A stretch of 64,000 nt of DNA, taken from the NCBI RefSeq assembly GCF_001580045.1, contig NZ_LSZP01000062.1, positions 1-64,000 on the forward strand, read 5' to 3'. Each line of letters begins with the position of its first letter. Positions within the stretch are counted from its first letter, which is position 1. Below, in pieces: positions 13,826 to 23,968 of the stretch. Made by a program: the position numbers and the translations under genes. The notes beneath the pieces were generated by a model that did no database searches, was not told where the DNA came from, and worked only from the letters and a program-made list of their open reading frames with translations. The stretch is from Cephaloticoccus capnophilus (GTDB lineage: Bacteria; Verrucomicrobiota; Verrucomicrobiia; Opitutales; Opitutaceae).

Positions 13826-13851
13826 AAAAGAGGATTAAAAGACGCCGCGCG

Positions 13852-14907
13852 CTAAGCGGCTTTTGCCTTCGGCGCGTCGTGCATCGAGTCCCAGAGTCCG
13901 CGTGCGCGAACGATTAGCGCGCGCAGCTCCTCGGGCGTCACCGACTGCTTCGGATCGTCGCCAATCCCCTTTTGCGGTTCCACGTGGCTCTCGATGCACA
14001 GCCCATCCGCACCGTAAGCGACTGCAGCCAGCGACGCGCTCGGCACGTAGACAGCTTTCCCCACCGAGTGAGACGGATCGACTACGACCGCAGCCCAAGT
14101 CTTTTCCTTCAACAGCGGTGTCACGCTCTCATCGGGATGATTGCGGTAGCCGTCGAGCGTGGGCGTGGTCCCGCGCGGGCACAGCATGATGTTCGGATTA
14201 CCAAAGGCGGCGATGTACTCGGCAGCCGAGATAAACTCGTTTATCGGCCCCATGTGTAGGCTGCGTTTGAGCAGCACGGAGACCTCTGGCTTGTCCGCAA
14301 TGGCCTGCCCAATCGCACGCAGAAGCGAGTAGTTGAGCGCGTTGCGCGCGCCCACTTGCAAGATCGTAACCCCTGCATCGAGCGCGAGCGCGAGCTGCGC
14401 CTCATCCATCACCTCCGTATCGACCGGAAGGCCAGTACGCCGTGCACCCTCCATCAAAATGTCGAGCGAGCGGTTGCTGCCTTGGAAGCTATACGGATTA
14501 GTGCGCGGCTTCCAGACCCCGCCGCGAATCGCCTGTGCACCGGCTTCCTTCACTGCGGCGGCAGTCTCGTAAAAGTAGTTCGGATTATTCGGATCAATCG
14601 TGCAGGGCCCTGCGATCACGAGCAATTCCTCGCCGAGCATCACTTGGCCGATTTTTAGGCGGCCACGCGAGAGATCGCAGCGACGATCCATGAGCTTGAA
14701 GGGCGACTGAATCCGGTCGATCCGGTCGATATAGTTTAGTCCTTCGATTCGGTTCATCATCAATTCGTGGCGCTCATCTCCCACGATCGCGTAGATCGTG
14801 CGGAGGGCTCCCGCGATTGGCTGTATCTGGCAGTCAAACTCGCTGACGATTCGGGTCACTTCGTCGAGCTGCGTGGGAGTCAAACAACTGGCTTTAGGTA
14901 GGATCAT
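13852..14907 (-). CDS. aroF: 3-deoxy-7-phosphoheptulonate (DAHP) synthase, AroF/AroG type with N-terminal regulatory domain
   Basis: The 351-residue protein joins an N-terminal ferredoxin-like domain of about 70 residues to a TIM-barrel DAHP synthase core. Core motifs include LVIAGPCTID, AIRGGVWKPRTNPYSFQG, the VGARN segment, LLKRSLHM and VVVDPSHSVGK. It condenses phosphoenolpyruvate and erythrose 4-phosphate, the first step of the shikimate pathway; aroQ and aroE lie further along in this window. The N-terminal domain is the type that carries feedback control in the Thermotoga-like enzymes. A strong terminator hairpin lies 59 bp upstream of the start. Confidence 0.95.
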   Translation of the reverse strand: MILPKASCLTPTQLDEVTRIVSEFDCQIQPIAGALRTIYAIVGDERHELMMNRIEGLNYIDRIDRIQSPFKLMDRRCDLSRGRLKIGQVMLGEELLVIAGPCTIDPNNPNYFYETAAAVKEAGAQAIRGGVWKPRTNPYSFQGSNRSLDILMEGARRTGLPVDTEVMDEAQLALALDAGVTILQVGARNALNYSLLRAIGQAIADKPEVSVLLKRSLHMGPINEFISAAEYIAAFGNPNIMLCPRGTTPTLDGYRNHPDESVTPLLKEKTWAAVVVDPSHSVGKAVYVPSASLAAVAYGADGLCIESHVEPQKGIGDDPKQSVTPEELRALIVRARGLWDSMHDAPKAKAA

Positions 14908-15357
14908 ATGCGTGCGCTGTGTGTATTATGTGCTGTTTAGTGGTTGGCGGAGCACTTAGGTGCCAAAAAAAGCCGCCCTTTTTGGGGCGGCTTTTTCGTA
15001 GTGTAAGTGAAACTACAAATTGCGTCTCAACTTAAGTGAGCAAGCCTGCCCAGCGCGGTGCTTCCGGTGCTAAAAAAGTACCAGCTGCTAAAGCGAAACG
15101 CATAACGGACTTGTGCAGGGTGGCTCATCTCAGTGAGGGCGGATAAAAAAATTAGGCGGGGCGGCGAAAGGGATTTTGAGGTTTTAGGAAAACTTCGGGC
15201 TCGGGTGTGCGCCATGCGCAAGCAACTGTCAACGCTGCACCCTGCGCCACGCGGAAAACCCTAACTCGGCCTCTGTCGCGACCACGTTTGAGGCGGGATC
15301 AGACCCTAGTAACCGACTAGGCGAAGCTGCCGAAAAATCTGCCCGGCACACACTGCC
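14908..15357. other. Intergenic region with one terminator
   Basis: This 450-bp stretch between the DAHP synthase start and the end of the pseudouridine synthase gene holds the strong hairpin at 14966-14996. On the minus strand a CATAAT-like element lies between that hairpin and the DAHP synthase start. A 64-codon minus-strand frame at 15027-15221 shows no recognisable domain and is not called. No other structure was seen. Confidence 0.5.
14966..14996. terminator. Rho-independent terminator, bidirectional
   Basis: A GC-rich stem GCCGCCC/GGGCGGC flanked on the two sides by A and T runs, so it can act on either strand. On the minus strand it would stop transcripts from the pseudouridine synthase gene before the DAHP synthase gene, or act as an attenuator if the promoter of that gene lies upstream of it. 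Confidence 0.85.
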
Positions 15358-16197
15358 CTACTGAGCACCCACTAGGCGCGCGAACTCCTCGGGCAGCGGG
15401 GCGCGAGCCGCAAAGCGCACTGTTCGCCCGCGCCACTCGTAGTCGAAACGCGTTTCCAGCGAGTGCAGGAAGAGTCGCCCGCGCGTGCCAGTGTGCGCCT
15501 TGCTAAAAAGGCGATTCGCGGCGAAATCGCCATAGGTCGCATCGCCCACAATCGGCAGTCCGCGCCGCGCACATTGCACGCGCAACTGGTGACTGCGGCC
15601 CGTCAGCGGCTCGAGCTGGAGCAGCGAAACCCCTTGCCCGACGCGCAGCACTTTTACACGCGTTTCCGCACTGACGCCTGCACTGCCTCGCGCACTCGCC
15701 TTTGTCCGAATCTGCCCACCGCGTTTTTCAATGCTCAAGCGGTCTCGCCAAACTACAGGCTGTGCGCCCCCTCGCAGCGATTGTCCTAGCTTTCCGAATA
15801 CGAGTGCCGCGTAAACCTTGTGCACGGCGCGTTCGCGAAAGCGTTGGCGGATTTTTAGCGCGAGCTCCCTGTTTGCGCACACGAGGAGGAGCCCCGAGGT
15901 CGCCGAATCGAGCCGATTCAGGAGCCAAAGGTTCTCTTTTCTGGCGGGCCGTTCGTCGGCATCCCGTCGCTTGTCCGTCACAGCCAGTGAGCCCAGCTCA
16001 TAGCACTCTTCCTTAAAATCATACGTCGCACGAAGCAATGCACGGGCCTCGTCACCCGCCGCGTTGGGATGCGAGAGCAGCCCCGTCGGTTTATAGAGTG
16101 CGGCGACGCCATTGGCATCGTGCGCGATCAGCTCGACGCCGCGCCCGAGCGGGAGCCGCCTCCACCAGGTCGCGTCGATATTAGGCGGCGGCTCCAT
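15358..16197 (-). CDS. RluA-family pseudouridine synthase
   Basis: The 279-residue product has the RluA catalytic block LLNRLDSATSGLLLVC, where the Asp is the nucleophile, preceded by the ALYKPTGLLSHP segment and followed by KVYAALVFG and TGRSHQLRVQCARRGLPIVGD. It converts a uridine in rRNA or tRNA to pseudouridine. No N-terminal S4 domain is present, which fits the shorter RluA-like members. A longer frame to 16326 overlaps the TonB-like gene; the start at 16197 leaves a 59-bp gap and precedes the conserved part. It appears to be last in the run tolC-maf-tonB-rluA on the minus strand. Confidence 0.88.
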   Translation of the reverse strand: MEPPPNIDATWWRRLPLGRGVELIAHDANGVAALYKPTGLLSHPNAAGDEARALLRATYDFKEECYELGSLAVTDKRRDADERPARKENLWLLNRLDSATSGLLLVCANRELALKIRQRFRERAVHKVYAALVFGKLGQSLRGGAQPVVWRDRLSIEKRGGQIRTKASARGSAGVSAETRVKVLRVGQGVSLLQLEPLTGRSHQLRVQCARRGLPIVGDATYGDFAANRLFSKAHTGTRGRLFLHSLETRFDYEWRGRTVRFAARAPLPEEFARLVGAQ

Positions 16198-16256
16198 CGT
16201 GCTTGGCCGATCAACGTCGTTTGCGCCGCGCTCGGGCGGCCCTGCCCTTCCCGCAC

Positions 16257-17423
16257 TCACTGGTAGTAAAAGGTAAAGGTCATTTCCTGCTCGGCCCCGA
16301 GCACACGCTTCATGTCGTCGCTCCACTCACCGTAGGGTGCGCGAGCGGTGATCGCGCTCACGCACGACTGCTTGCCGATTTCGCCCGAGGAACCCTCGAC
16401 GCTGACGATCCGCGCCACCTCGCCTCGCTCGTTGAGCACGAACTTCACGCTCACATTCGTGCCCGAGCCCGGGTAAATCCGGCTTTGGATCAAAATCCGG
16501 TCCCACTGGATTTGCACCGTCTCGATGAGTTGCTGGAGGTATTGGCCGTAGTCGCTCCAACGCGCGTCAATCGCTGTCGGCCCGATGTTTGCCGTGCCTG
16601 CGAGGTTTTCCGTAAAAATAGCAGGTCGCGCGCGGAGTTGCTGTGGCTCCAATCGCGGACGCGGCAGCGGGCGATTCGGGTCGATGCGCAGCCGCCCCGG
16701 CGGCCCGAGTGTCGAGGCGGCGTCCTTCACGCCTTCCACATACTCCTCAAACTCCGCCGAGCCATCGGGCAACTCCGCGAGGTTTGCGCCGTAGCCGTCA
16801 CTGTCTTCACCCGTGATTTTTTCAAAACCGCTAAGCGGGATTTCCTCTTTGCGCGCAGCCTCACGCTGCTCCTCGTCAGTCGCCTCCTCTTGTGCTTCGG
16901 GCGGCGGCGGGGCGCTGAGTTCGGGTGGCAGCAGCGGCTGCTCGGTCAGTTCGCCGGAGACGATTTGGTTGGTCTGAATCTCTGTCTGGCCTTCGAGAAA
17001 AGGCCGGTCGCCGCTTGTATCTTCCGACTCTTCGAGCTGGGCGGTCTGCTGATTTTGCGCACCGAAGTTTACGACCGAGTCCGGTTCGTTTTCGGGCGCT
17101 TCAGGATTCACCTCCACGAAGTTAAACGGCTCGGGCGGCTCCTCAGCTTGGGCGAGTTGTTCAGCAAGCTCGTCTTCGAGCTCGATATTAAACTCCTGCA
17201 TCGCCTCGCGCTCGGCTCGGGTGCCGAGGCTTCCATCGTGCTCGAAGCGGAGCAGGTGCGGCGCGACGAGGATGAAGAGCAGGTGTATGAGAATCGTCCC
17301 TACGATACCGATTTGCACGGAGCGGTCGCGCCCGCCGCGCACAAAGTCGGGCATCAGCCCGCGCTCACCGTCGCGGTCATTGCCTTTGCGCACTTTGCTC
17401 GGCGTAGGGTCGAGAAGATTCAT
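16257..17423 (-). CDS. TonB/TolA-like periplasm-spanning energy transducer
   Basis: The 388-residue protein has the TonB plan: cytoplasmic basic N-terminus, one membrane helix at about 37-56 (IGIVGTILIHLLFILVA), a long Glu/Pro-rich linker, and a C-terminal domain of about 100 residues with NVSVKFVLNERGEVARIVSVEGSSG that resembles TonB C-terminal folds. It would link ExbB-ExbD to outer-membrane receptors. The linker is acidic rather than the Pro-Lys repeats of enteric TonB. It abuts maf upstream, with one base between the coding regions, and is followed by the pseudouridine synthase gene. The exbB-exbD pair lies 14 kb away in the window. Confidence 0.75.
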   Translation of the reverse strand: MNLLDPTPSKVRKGNDRDGERGLMPDFVRGGRDRSVQIGIVGTILIHLLFILVAPHLLRFEHDGSLGTRAEREAMQEFNIELEDELAEQLAQAEEPPEPFNFVEVNPEAPENEPDSVVNFGAQNQQTAQLEESEDTSGDRPFLEGQTEIQTNQIVSGELTEQPLLPPELSAPPPPEAQEEATDEEQREAARKEEIPLSGFEKITGEDSDGYGANLAELPDGSAEFEEYVEGVKDAASTLGPPGRLRIDPNRPLPRPRLEPQQLRARPAIFTENLAGTANIGPTAIDARWSDYGQYLQQLIETVQIQWDRILIQSRIYPGSGTNVSVKFVLNERGEVARIVSVEGSSGEIGKQSCVSAITARAPYGEWSDDMKRVLGAEQEMTFTFYYQ

Positions 17424-18020
17424 TTAGTTAGAGCCCGAAACGCAGGGGAGACCTGCGCTCTCCAGCAATTGTTTCGTCTCATCGAGCGGCAAGCCGATGA
17501 TGTTGGAAAGCGAGCCGCGACGCGCGGCGACAATCATCTCGCCATGCTCCTGGATCGAATAGCCACCGGCTTTGTCGAGCGTGTGCACTTTCGCGAGGTA
17601 GGCCTCGATGAGTGCCTCACTTAGCGGCTTAAAAGTCACTTCGCTCGTCACGTAGTCGCTCAAGGTCAGCCCACTGGCCGCGCACGTTAACACCAAGCCT
17701 GTAAACACGGTGTGCGTGCGCCCGCTAAGCTCGCGCAGCATCGCGCGCGCCTCGGCGGCGTTGGCCGGTTTGTTGAGCACACGGTTGCCAATAAACACAG
17801 TCGTATCGGCCCCGAGCACAAACGCATCGGGCTGCCGCTCGGCGACCCACGCCGCCTTTATCGCTGCATTGTGCGCGACCATCACGCGCGGGGCAGTCGT
17901 CGGATCTTCCTGCTCCTCGACCTCCGCAGGCATGACCTCGAAGACGGGATAAATCTGCGCTAAAAGCTCGTGCCGGCGCGGCGAGGCCGACGCCAAAATT
18001 AGTCGAGCCCCATCATTCAT
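17424..18020 (-). CDS. maf: Maf-family nucleotide pyrophosphatase
   Basis: The 198-residue product has the Maf signatures LILASASPRRHELL at the N-terminus, GADTTVFIGNRVLNKP, GRTHTVFTGL and DKAGGYSIQEHG. The family hydrolyses dTTP, UTP and modified nucleotides to the monophosphate and limits their use in nucleic acids. The start ATG overlaps the stop of the upstream TolC-like gene (ATGA), suggesting translational coupling. The TonB-like gene follows directly. Confidence 0.95.
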   Translation of the reverse strand: MNDGARLILASASPRRHELLAQIYPVFEVMPAEVEEQEDPTTAPRVMVAHNAAIKAAWVAERQPDAFVLGADTTVFIGNRVLNKPANAAEARAMLRELSGRTHTVFTGLVLTCAASGLTLSDYVTSEVTFKPLSEALIEAYLAKVHTLDKAGGYSIQEHGEMIVAARRGSLSNIIGLPLDETKQLLESAGLPCVSGSN

Positions 18021-19465
18021 AGGTCGTTTCCTCCCGAGAGAATTTCTAACACTTCGCCCTGTGCGCGGGCCAGCTCCACACGGCTCACGTTATAGAGAAA
18101 AATCGCCTCCACCAAGTTGTCCTCCGCTGTGGCGAGTCGGCCCTGCGCCTCAATGATTTCTCGGTTATCGGCCACCCCCTGCTCGAAACGTTTCTCCGCC
18201 AAATCGAGCTCCTCGCGCGCAAGTGCGAGCTGCGTTTCGGCGACGCCGATTTGCGCGAGCCGCGAGGCGGCGTCTTGCATAGCCAGTTGGTGCTCCGCAG
18301 AGACTTGATTCTCGAGAGAGCGCACGCGCAGGGTCTGGGCGCGGTGACGAGAGCGCGCTTGGCGCGTCATCGCGCGAGTTTGCGCGCCGTCAAAAATCGG
18401 CACGCTGACTGCCGCACTCGTCGTCCACGCCTTGCGCTCGTCACCGTTAAACGCCACCGCACTCGCATAGCCGTAGTTGCCCACCAGAGCGAGTGAGGGC
18501 AGTCGGTTGGATCGGGCGGCCCGGATTTCGATAAGATTTTGCTCCAGTAGTGCCCGCGCGGCACGCAGCTCCGCGCGGTGCGCAAACACCTCTCCCTCAT
18601 CGCGCCGCCGACTCGGCAAGGCACGCGGCAGCTCGAAGGGCGCGAGCGCTAGCGGCGCGTGCATGTTGTCAAAGGCGAGCAGTCGCTTCAGCGCGAGCTC
18701 GCTGCTGTGAACGACGGTGCCCTGCTGGATCAGAGCCTGCTCGGCGACTACGACCAGTGCCTCCGCGCGAGTCACGTCGATCTGCGTGGCGACACCCGCG
18801 TTGAGCTGGTGGGTTGCCAGTTCGAGCAGCCGCTGCGCCCGCGCAATATTGTCCTCCAAGACGCGCGTCCGCTCCAGATTGCGCAAGTGGGCAAAGTAAG
18901 TCTCGGCAACTGCGGCGAGGATCGCTTGCCGCGTGCCCGCCTCGCCCAACTGGGCAACCGTCACCGCGGCCCGCGCCGCCGAATAACGGGCGAGGTTCAC
19001 CGGGTTTACCAGATCGAGCCGCGCATTGAGCGCCCCATCGAAACGGTTGCTCGGGCTCGGCTGCGGCGCGCCCCCGAGTGTCGCGACTTGGCTCCGGCGC
19101 TGCGCGGCATCAAGCGTCACTCTAGGCAAAAGCCCACTGCGCGTCTGCCTCTGGGCCTCGATCGCCTGCGTCACCGCCTCGCGGCTGATGAGCACCTCAA
19201 GGCTCGACTGCGACACTACACCAAGTGCCTCGCCGAGGGTAAACTCACGCGCCACGAGCAACTCGTGCAGCCCAGCGCTCCCCGGCGCCTCAGCGTGAAC
19301 GCCGACAAACGTGTCCGCCTCATGGGTAAAAAGTGCGTCCACCTCAGCCGCAGCGAGGATGCGAACCTCGGCAGCGCGGACGAAGCCGAGGCCAGGCATC
19401 GCCACGAGCGAGAAACTGAACGCAGCAAAGAACGGGAAACGGGTGCGAAAAATCCGGGGCAGCAT
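18017..19465 (-). CDS. TolC-family outer-membrane efflux protein
   Basis: The 482-residue product starts with a signal peptide ([17 protein letters not shown], then a hydrophobic stretch to about residue 30) and contains the two outer-membrane efflux protein repeats, with long coiled-coil heptads such as [20 protein letters not shown] and [18 protein letters not shown], and the conserved GVAT-x-IDVTRAEA element. It would form the outer-membrane channel of a tripartite exporter or RND pump; no periplasmic adaptor or pump gene is adjacent. Upstream in-frame Mets exist to 19603, but 19465 places the signal peptide at the N-terminus. Overlaps maf by four bases. Confidence 0.88.
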   Translation of the reverse strand: MLPRIFRTRFPFFAAFSFSLVAMPGLGFVRAAEVRILAAAEVDALFTHEADTFVGVHAEAPGSAGLHELLVAREFTLGEALGVVSQSSLEVLISREAVTQAIEAQRQTRSGLLPRVTLDAAQRRSQVATLGGAPQPSPSNRFDGALNARLDLVNPVNLARYSAARAAVTVAQLGEAGTRQAILAAVAETYFAHLRNLERTRVLEDNIARAQRLLELATHQLNAGVATQIDVTRAEALVVVAEQALIQQGTVVHSSELALKRLLAFDNMHAPLALAPFELPRALPSRRRDEGEVFAHRAELRAARALLEQNLIEIRAARSNRLPSLALVGNYGYASAVAFNGDERKAWTTSAAVSVPIFDGAQTRAMTRQARSRHRAQTLRVRSLENQVSAEHQLAMQDAASRLAQIGVAETQLALAREELDLAEKRFEQGVADNREIIEAQGRLATAEDNLVEAIFLYNVSRVELARAQGEVLEILSGGNDL

Positions 19466-19732
19466 GGGTGTGTGAAAAACGAAGGGCGGCGCATCAAAAG
19501 AGAGCAAGCCTCGCGCACTCATCGACGCGCGAAACTGTGGTGGGCCGAGCTCGGCCTTCACGGCAAAGACCGACTTGCTCAAAACCCGAGCGCACGCACT
19601 CATCGAGGCGGCGTAGACTCAAGCGCCTCTGCGCGCCTCTCAACGGAGTCGCACGAGCGCGAACGGCCGCGGCCACTGAACGCGCACGTTAGGATTGTCC
19701 ACAGTCTCGGTCTGCACTCCTCTGCTCAACTC

Positions 19733-20611
19733 ATGCACAGCGGCTCCTCTAAAATCATCACCACCGTCGGCCCACTCGCCCGGAATCCCGCTTCCGCCCA
19801 AACTGGGCCTTGGCCACTCGCCGAGCTTTACGCGGCTCTGGTCAGCGGCATTCGCGATTACGCCCAGCAAAACGGGTTTAAGCGCATCCTCGTCGCGCTC
19901 TCGGGCGGCATCGACTCGGCCCTCGTCGCCGCACTCGCCGTCGAAGCCCTCGGCGCGGAAAACGTGATGACCGTCTCGCTCCCCTCCCGTCACTCCTCGC
20001 AACACTCGCGCGACGATGCACGCGATCTAGCGGCAAACCTTGGTGTCCGTTTCGAGACGATTGAAATCGCCGCCCCCGTCGCCGCCGTCGAGTCCGCGCT
20101 TGCACCGCTCTTCGTTGGCCTCGCGCCCGACCTCACCGAGGAAAACATCCAAGCGCGGATGCGCGGACTACTCATGATGGCGCTCTCCAACAAATTCGGC
20201 TCACTGCTCCTCTCCACCGGCAACAAGAGCGAAGCCCTCGTCGGCTACTGCACACTCTACGGCGATATGTGCGGCGGGCTCGCCCCAATCGTCGCCCTTT
20301 ACAAAACGGAAGTCTACGCGCTCAGCCGCTGGATAAACCGTGAGCGCGAAATCATCCCACAAAGCACGCTCGACAAGCCGCCCAGCGCGGAGCTGCGGCC
20401 CGACCAAAAGGACCAAGACAGCCTGCCGCCCTACGACACTCTCGACGAAATCCTCCGGCAGCTCTTCGACGCGGGACTCTCGCCTGACAAAGTGGTGAGC
20501 GAAAGTTTCGACAAAAAAACCGTCGAAGACGTCGCCCAAAAACTCGCCCGCTCGGCCTTTAAACGCGCCCAGGCCGCCCCCGCCCTCAACCTCCACTTCT
20601 CCGCCGCTTAA
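19733..20611 (+). CDS. nadE: NAD+ synthetase, synthetase domain only
   Basis: The 292-residue protein matches the C-terminal synthetase domain of glutamine-dependent NAD+ synthetase: [20 protein letters not shown] with the P-loop at about 56, MPSR-like [30 protein letters not shown], and [20 protein letters not shown]. It adenylates nicotinate adenine dinucleotide and amidates it to NAD+. The N-terminal nitrilase-type glutaminase domain of that enzyme is missing; upstream sequence in frame is only the antisense of the tolC gene. The enzyme may use free ammonia or a separate glutaminase. The 5-bp gap to hemL suggests co-transcription. Confidence 0.92.
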   Translation: MHSGSSKIITTVGPLARNPASAQTGPWPLAELYAALVSGIRDYAQQNGFKRILVALSGGIDSALVAALAVEALGAENVMTVSLPSRHSSQHSRDDARDLAANLGVRFETIEIAAPVAAVESALAPLFVGLAPDLTEENIQARMRGLLMMALSNKFGSLLLSTGNKSEALVGYCTLYGDMCGGLAPIVALYKTEVYALSRWINREREIIPQSTLDKPPSAELRPDQKDQDSLPPYDTLDEILRQLFDAGLSPDKVVSESFDKKTVEDVAQKLARSAFKRAQAAPALNLHFSAA

Positions 20612-20616
20612 TCGTC

Positions 20617-21930
20617 ATGAAAGATAACGAACGGTTTTCACCGAACCCAATTGAAGCGCAGCCGACTTCGCTCTTTGCCCGCGCGGAAAAACGCATCCCC
20701 GGCGGCGTCAACTCGCCCGTCCGCGCCTTCCGCTCGGTTGGCGGCACGCCCTTTTTTGTGCGCTCCGCTCAAGGCGCGACCCTCACCACGGAAGACGGGC
20801 GCGAACTCATCGATTTTGTCTGCACTTGGGGCCCCGCAATCCACGGCCACAACCACCCGCGCATCCGCGCCGCAATCGCCGACGCACTCACACGCGGCAC
20901 CTCCTTTGGCGCCCCCCATGCCGGCGAAGTCGAGCTGGCCGAACTGATAACCAAGTTTTTCCCCTCCATCCAAAAAGTCCGGCTGTGCAGCAGCGGCACC
21001 GAGGCGACTATGTCGGCGATCCGACTCGCCCGCGGCTTCACAGGCCGCGACCGGATCATTAAATTCTCCGGCTGCTACCACGGCCACAGCGACTCGCTCC
21101 TCATCAAGGCAGGCTCCGGCGCGCTCACTCACGGGCACCCCGATAGCGCGGGCATCCCCGCCGCCTTTGCCCGAGAAACACTCGTCCTGCCTTACAACGA
21201 CTGCAGCGCGCTCGATGCCGTTTTTACTGCCGAGCCCGACACAATCGCCGCCGTCATCATCGAGCCCTATTGCGGCAACGTCGGCTTCATCATACCCGAC
21301 CCGGGCTACCTCGCCCACCTGCGCAAACTCACCGCCAAGCACGGCACCCTCCTCATCTTTGACGAGGTAATGACCGGCTTCCGGCTCGCCCCCGGCGGCG
21401 TCCAAGAGCTCGAAGCCATCACGCCCGACCTCAGCTGCCTCGGTAAAATCATCGGCGGCGGGCTCCCCGTCGGAGCCTTTGGTGGCCGCAGCGACATCAT
21501 GGACGCCCTCGCGCCCAGCGGCCCCGTTTACCAAGCAGGCACTTTGAGCGGAAACCCGCTCGCGGTCGCCGCCGGTATCGCCGCGCTGCTCCTGCTCGAA
21601 GAGCTCAACCCCTACGCTCAACTCGACACACTCGGGCGCCAACTCCGCGACGCTGCGCTCGCCGCCGCACGCGCCAAGGGCATCCCGCTCCAAGTCCCTC
21701 AATGCGGCTCGATGTTTAGCCTCTTCTTCAACGCCGAGCCGGTGCGCGACTACGCGAATGCGCTCAAAAGCGATGCCGCACTCTACGCCCGCCTCTTCCA
21801 CGCCGCCCTCGCGCGCGGCGTCTACCTCGCGCCCAGTGCTTACGAAGCGGGCTTCATCAGCACCGCCCACGCGGGAGAAGCAATCGATCGCGCGTGCGAG
21901 CAAATCTCCGCAGCAATACACGAATTGTAA
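20617..21930 (+). CDS. hemL: Glutamate-1-semialdehyde 2,1-aminomutase
   Basis: The 437-residue protein has the GSA aminomutase signatures: [51 protein letters not shown], and the PLP-binding lysine at about 277 in [17 protein letters not shown]. It converts glutamate-1-semialdehyde to 5-aminolevulinate in the C5 route to tetrapyrroles, in the cytoplasm. Follows nadE by 5 bp. Confidence 0.97.
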   Translation: MKDNERFSPNPIEAQPTSLFARAEKRIPGGVNSPVRAFRSVGGTPFFVRSAQGATLTTEDGRELIDFVCTWGPAIHGHNHPRIRAAIADALTRGTSFGAPHAGEVELAELITKFFPSIQKVRLCSSGTEATMSAIRLARGFTGRDRIIKFSGCYHGHSDSLLIKAGSGALTHGHPDSAGIPAAFARETLVLPYNDCSALDAVFTAEPDTIAAVIIEPYCGNVGFIIPDPGYLAHLRKLTAKHGTLLIFDEVMTGFRLAPGGVQELEAITPDLSCLGKIIGGGLPVGAFGGRSDIMDALAPSGPVYQAGTLSGNPLAVAAGIAALLLLEELNPYAQLDTLGRQLRDAALAAARAKGIPLQVPQCGSMFSLFFNAEPVRDYANALKSDAALYARLFHAALARGVYLAPSAYEAGFISTAHAGEAIDRACEQISAAIHEL

Positions 21931-22028
21931 CGCCGCTCAGTGCAGCCATCCTGCGCCGCCAGCTCGCCCTCTCCTCAAGAGCAGTCGTCCCAAGCAGAAC
22001 CATTTTAGACACGCCAGCTCATAGCGTT

Positions 22029-23900
22029 ATGCGTCTTTTCTCCCTCCTTCTACTCCTCGGCTTGCAGTGTTTAATGCCGCTACAGGCGCGACAGCAGCCG
22101 CAGTCGCCCGAGTTTATCGGGCTCGACGAATTGCGCCCGGGGATGCGCGGCGAGGTGTGGACGGTTTTCCGTGGCACCGAGCCCGAGCCCTTTGAGGTCG
22201 AGTTTACCGGCGTCATCCACAACGGGCTCGGGCCCGGGAAATCGCTCATCCTGTGTGAACTCACCGACAAGCGCGTGCAAAAGATGGGGGCAGTCGCGGG
22301 CATGAGTGGCAGCCCGCTCTACATCGACGGCAAGCTCGCGGGCGCACTCTCCTACCAAGTACAAAAATTCGAGACCGTCCGCTATGCCGGTTTCACTCCA
22401 GTCGCCGACCTCATCGAGGTCGGAGAAAAGTCGCAGAAATCATTGGGACGGCTTTCGGCCAGCCACTCGCCCTCACTCAAAGAAAGCCGCCAAACCGGAG
22501 ATTCGGGACTCAAGCCCTTAACCCCTGTTTTCATGCTAAGTGGCGTTTCGCCGCGCGTAGTCGATTGGCTACGGCCTCACTTTGCGCAACTCGGGCTGCA
22601 AGTGGGCGCACTTGGGGGAACGGCAACGAGTGTAAACGATAGGGCCAACGACGGGCGGCCAACGAACGGCAGTGCGCCTCGCACCCACCCGCAAAATAAA
22701 AAGGGACTTAGCCCCCTAAACGCGGGAGACGCCGTCGCTGTCGCGCTGACCACGGGCGACATCACGCTCGCGGCCACCGGCACCGTTTCCTACGTCGCGG
22801 GCGACCGGCTCATCGCCTTCGGCCATCCCATGATGAGCCTTGGCGAAGTCGCCCTCCCGATGGCACGCGCCGAGATCGTCACCATCCTCCCTTCCAGCGA
22901 AAACTCGGTAAAAATCGCCAACACCGGCGAGCTCATCGGCACCATCAACCAAGACCGGCTCTCCGCAATCGCCGGGGCTTTTGGCGACGCACCGCCCATG
23001 CTTCCGATCGAGATTACGATTGAGGAAATGAAGTCGGAAAACTCGGCCCCAGAAACCAATGATGACACGCTCGCTCAACCTGTGCCTCCACTTGGGCGAA
23101 GCCTAAAGTTCCACGCCGTCCAACACCCGCAATTGACCCCACTCGCCATCGGCATCGGCGCCGCCCAAGCCGCGATCGGCTCGAACGACGCGGGCCTCAG
23201 CCAAGGCGCACGGCTCGTCGCCGAGTTTCATTTCGCAGGCGAGGCTCCGCTCCGCTTCGAAACTCTCCTCCCTGGCTCGCAAGGCAGCATGCAAGGCATC
23301 GGCGAGCTCGTTCGCGGGATAAACGCACTGATGCAAAACCCCTATGAACCGGTTTTCCCGACTGAGGTAAAACTGCGGCTCACTCCGCTCGCTGAAAACC
23401 CGATTACCACCATCGAGACCGCCCAACTCTCACGCAGCGAAATCGCCCCAGGCGAAGTGCTCACGCTCACCCTTCAATGGCGCAATTTTCAGGGCGAAGT
23501 CGGGCGCGAACTCGTCCGCATCCCTGTCTCGCCCGAGTGGCTTGGGCGCTCACTCGAAATCATCATCGCGCGCGGCGAGCTGCTCGACCAAGTCACCGAG
23601 CGCCAATTCATCCAGACCAGCACGCAGCTTCGCAGCTTCTCCGCCTTCCTCGACTTCGTCCGCGAAGGTCGAAACAGCGAAGGCCTGCACATCGCCGTCG
23701 TCGAAAACTCACGGCTCTTCCTCGACCAAGCGACCCCCACACGCGAACTCCCAGGCTCGCTCGCCCGAATCGCCACGCGGGCAGACTCGGCCCGCTACCA
23801 AAACCGCCAGGCAAGTGCCGTCCTCTGGGAAACCCGAATCCTCCCCGATCGGCTCATCCCCAGCGCCCACCGCCTCAGTTTTAAAGTCGTCGAGCGCTGA
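22029..23900 (+). CDS. Secreted SpoIVB-like peptidase, S55 family
   Basis: The 623-residue product has an N-terminal signal peptide (MRLFSLLLLLGLQ) and an S55 serine peptidase domain. GAVAGMSGSPLY carries the expected nucleophile Ser at about 95, and LIAFGHPMMSLG near 260-270 carries the expected His. The C-terminal half resembles secreted chaperone-like or beta domains and has no clear family. S55 was first described for the sporulation protease SpoIVB, but this organism type does not sporulate, so a cell-envelope role is more likely. The substrate is not known. A longer in-frame start at 21894 would overlap hemL, so 22029 is preferred. Confidence 0.8.
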   Translation: MRLFSLLLLLGLQCLMPLQARQQPQSPEFIGLDELRPGMRGEVWTVFRGTEPEPFEVEFTGVIHNGLGPGKSLILCELTDKRVQKMGAVAGMSGSPLYIDGKLAGALSYQVQKFETVRYAGFTPVADLIEVGEKSQKSLGRLSASHSPSLKESRQTGDSGLKPLTPVFMLSGVSPRVVDWLRPHFAQLGLQVGALGGTATSVNDRANDGRPTNGSAPRTHPQNKKGLSPLNAGDAVAVALTTGDITLAATGTVSYVAGDRLIAFGHPMMSLGEVALPMARAEIVTILPSSENSVKIANTGELIGTINQDRLSAIAGAFGDAPPMLPIEITIEEMKSENSAPETNDDTLAQPVPPLGRSLKFHAVQHPQLTPLAIGIGAAQAAIGSNDAGLSQGARLVAEFHFAGEAPLRFETLLPGSQGSMQGIGELVRGINALMQNPYEPVFPTEVKLRLTPLAENPITTIETAQLSRSEIAPGEVLTLTLQWRNFQGEVGRELVRIPVSPEWLGRSLEIIIARGELLDQVTERQFIQTSTQLRSFSAFLDFVREGRNSEGLHIAVVENSRLFLDQATPTRELPGSLARIATRADSARYQNRQASAVLWETRILPDRLIPSAHRLSFKVVER

Positions 23901-23968
23901 GCTGCCGTGCTGTAGCCGCGACACGCCCCTTGATTAAGGGCACGACTGCGCTCCTACTCGGACTCTTC

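Noticed and set aside
13515-13831. Target-site duplications at the composite repeats
   Set aside because: No consistent short direct repeat flanks copies 2, 3 and 4; only copy 1 has 13-bp flanking copies, which may belong to a separate motif.
15027-15221. A 64-codon minus-strand frame between the pseudouridine synthase and DAHP synthase genes
   Set aside because: No motif or ribosome binding site; composition fits chance.
16203-17624. A 473-codon plus-strand open frame
   Set aside because: Antisense to the TonB-like gene and maf; no protein family resemblance.
18659-19732. Upstream extension of nadE by 358 codons
   Set aside because: The added part is antisense to the TolC-like gene and does not resemble the nitrilase domain of long NAD+ synthetases.
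20638-21921. A 427-codon minus-strand open frame
   Set aside because: Complete antisense shadow of hemL.
22029-23900. A sporulation role for the SpoIVB-like peptidase
   Set aside because: No other sporulation gene is present and the organism type is not known to sporulate; only the peptidase family is kept.
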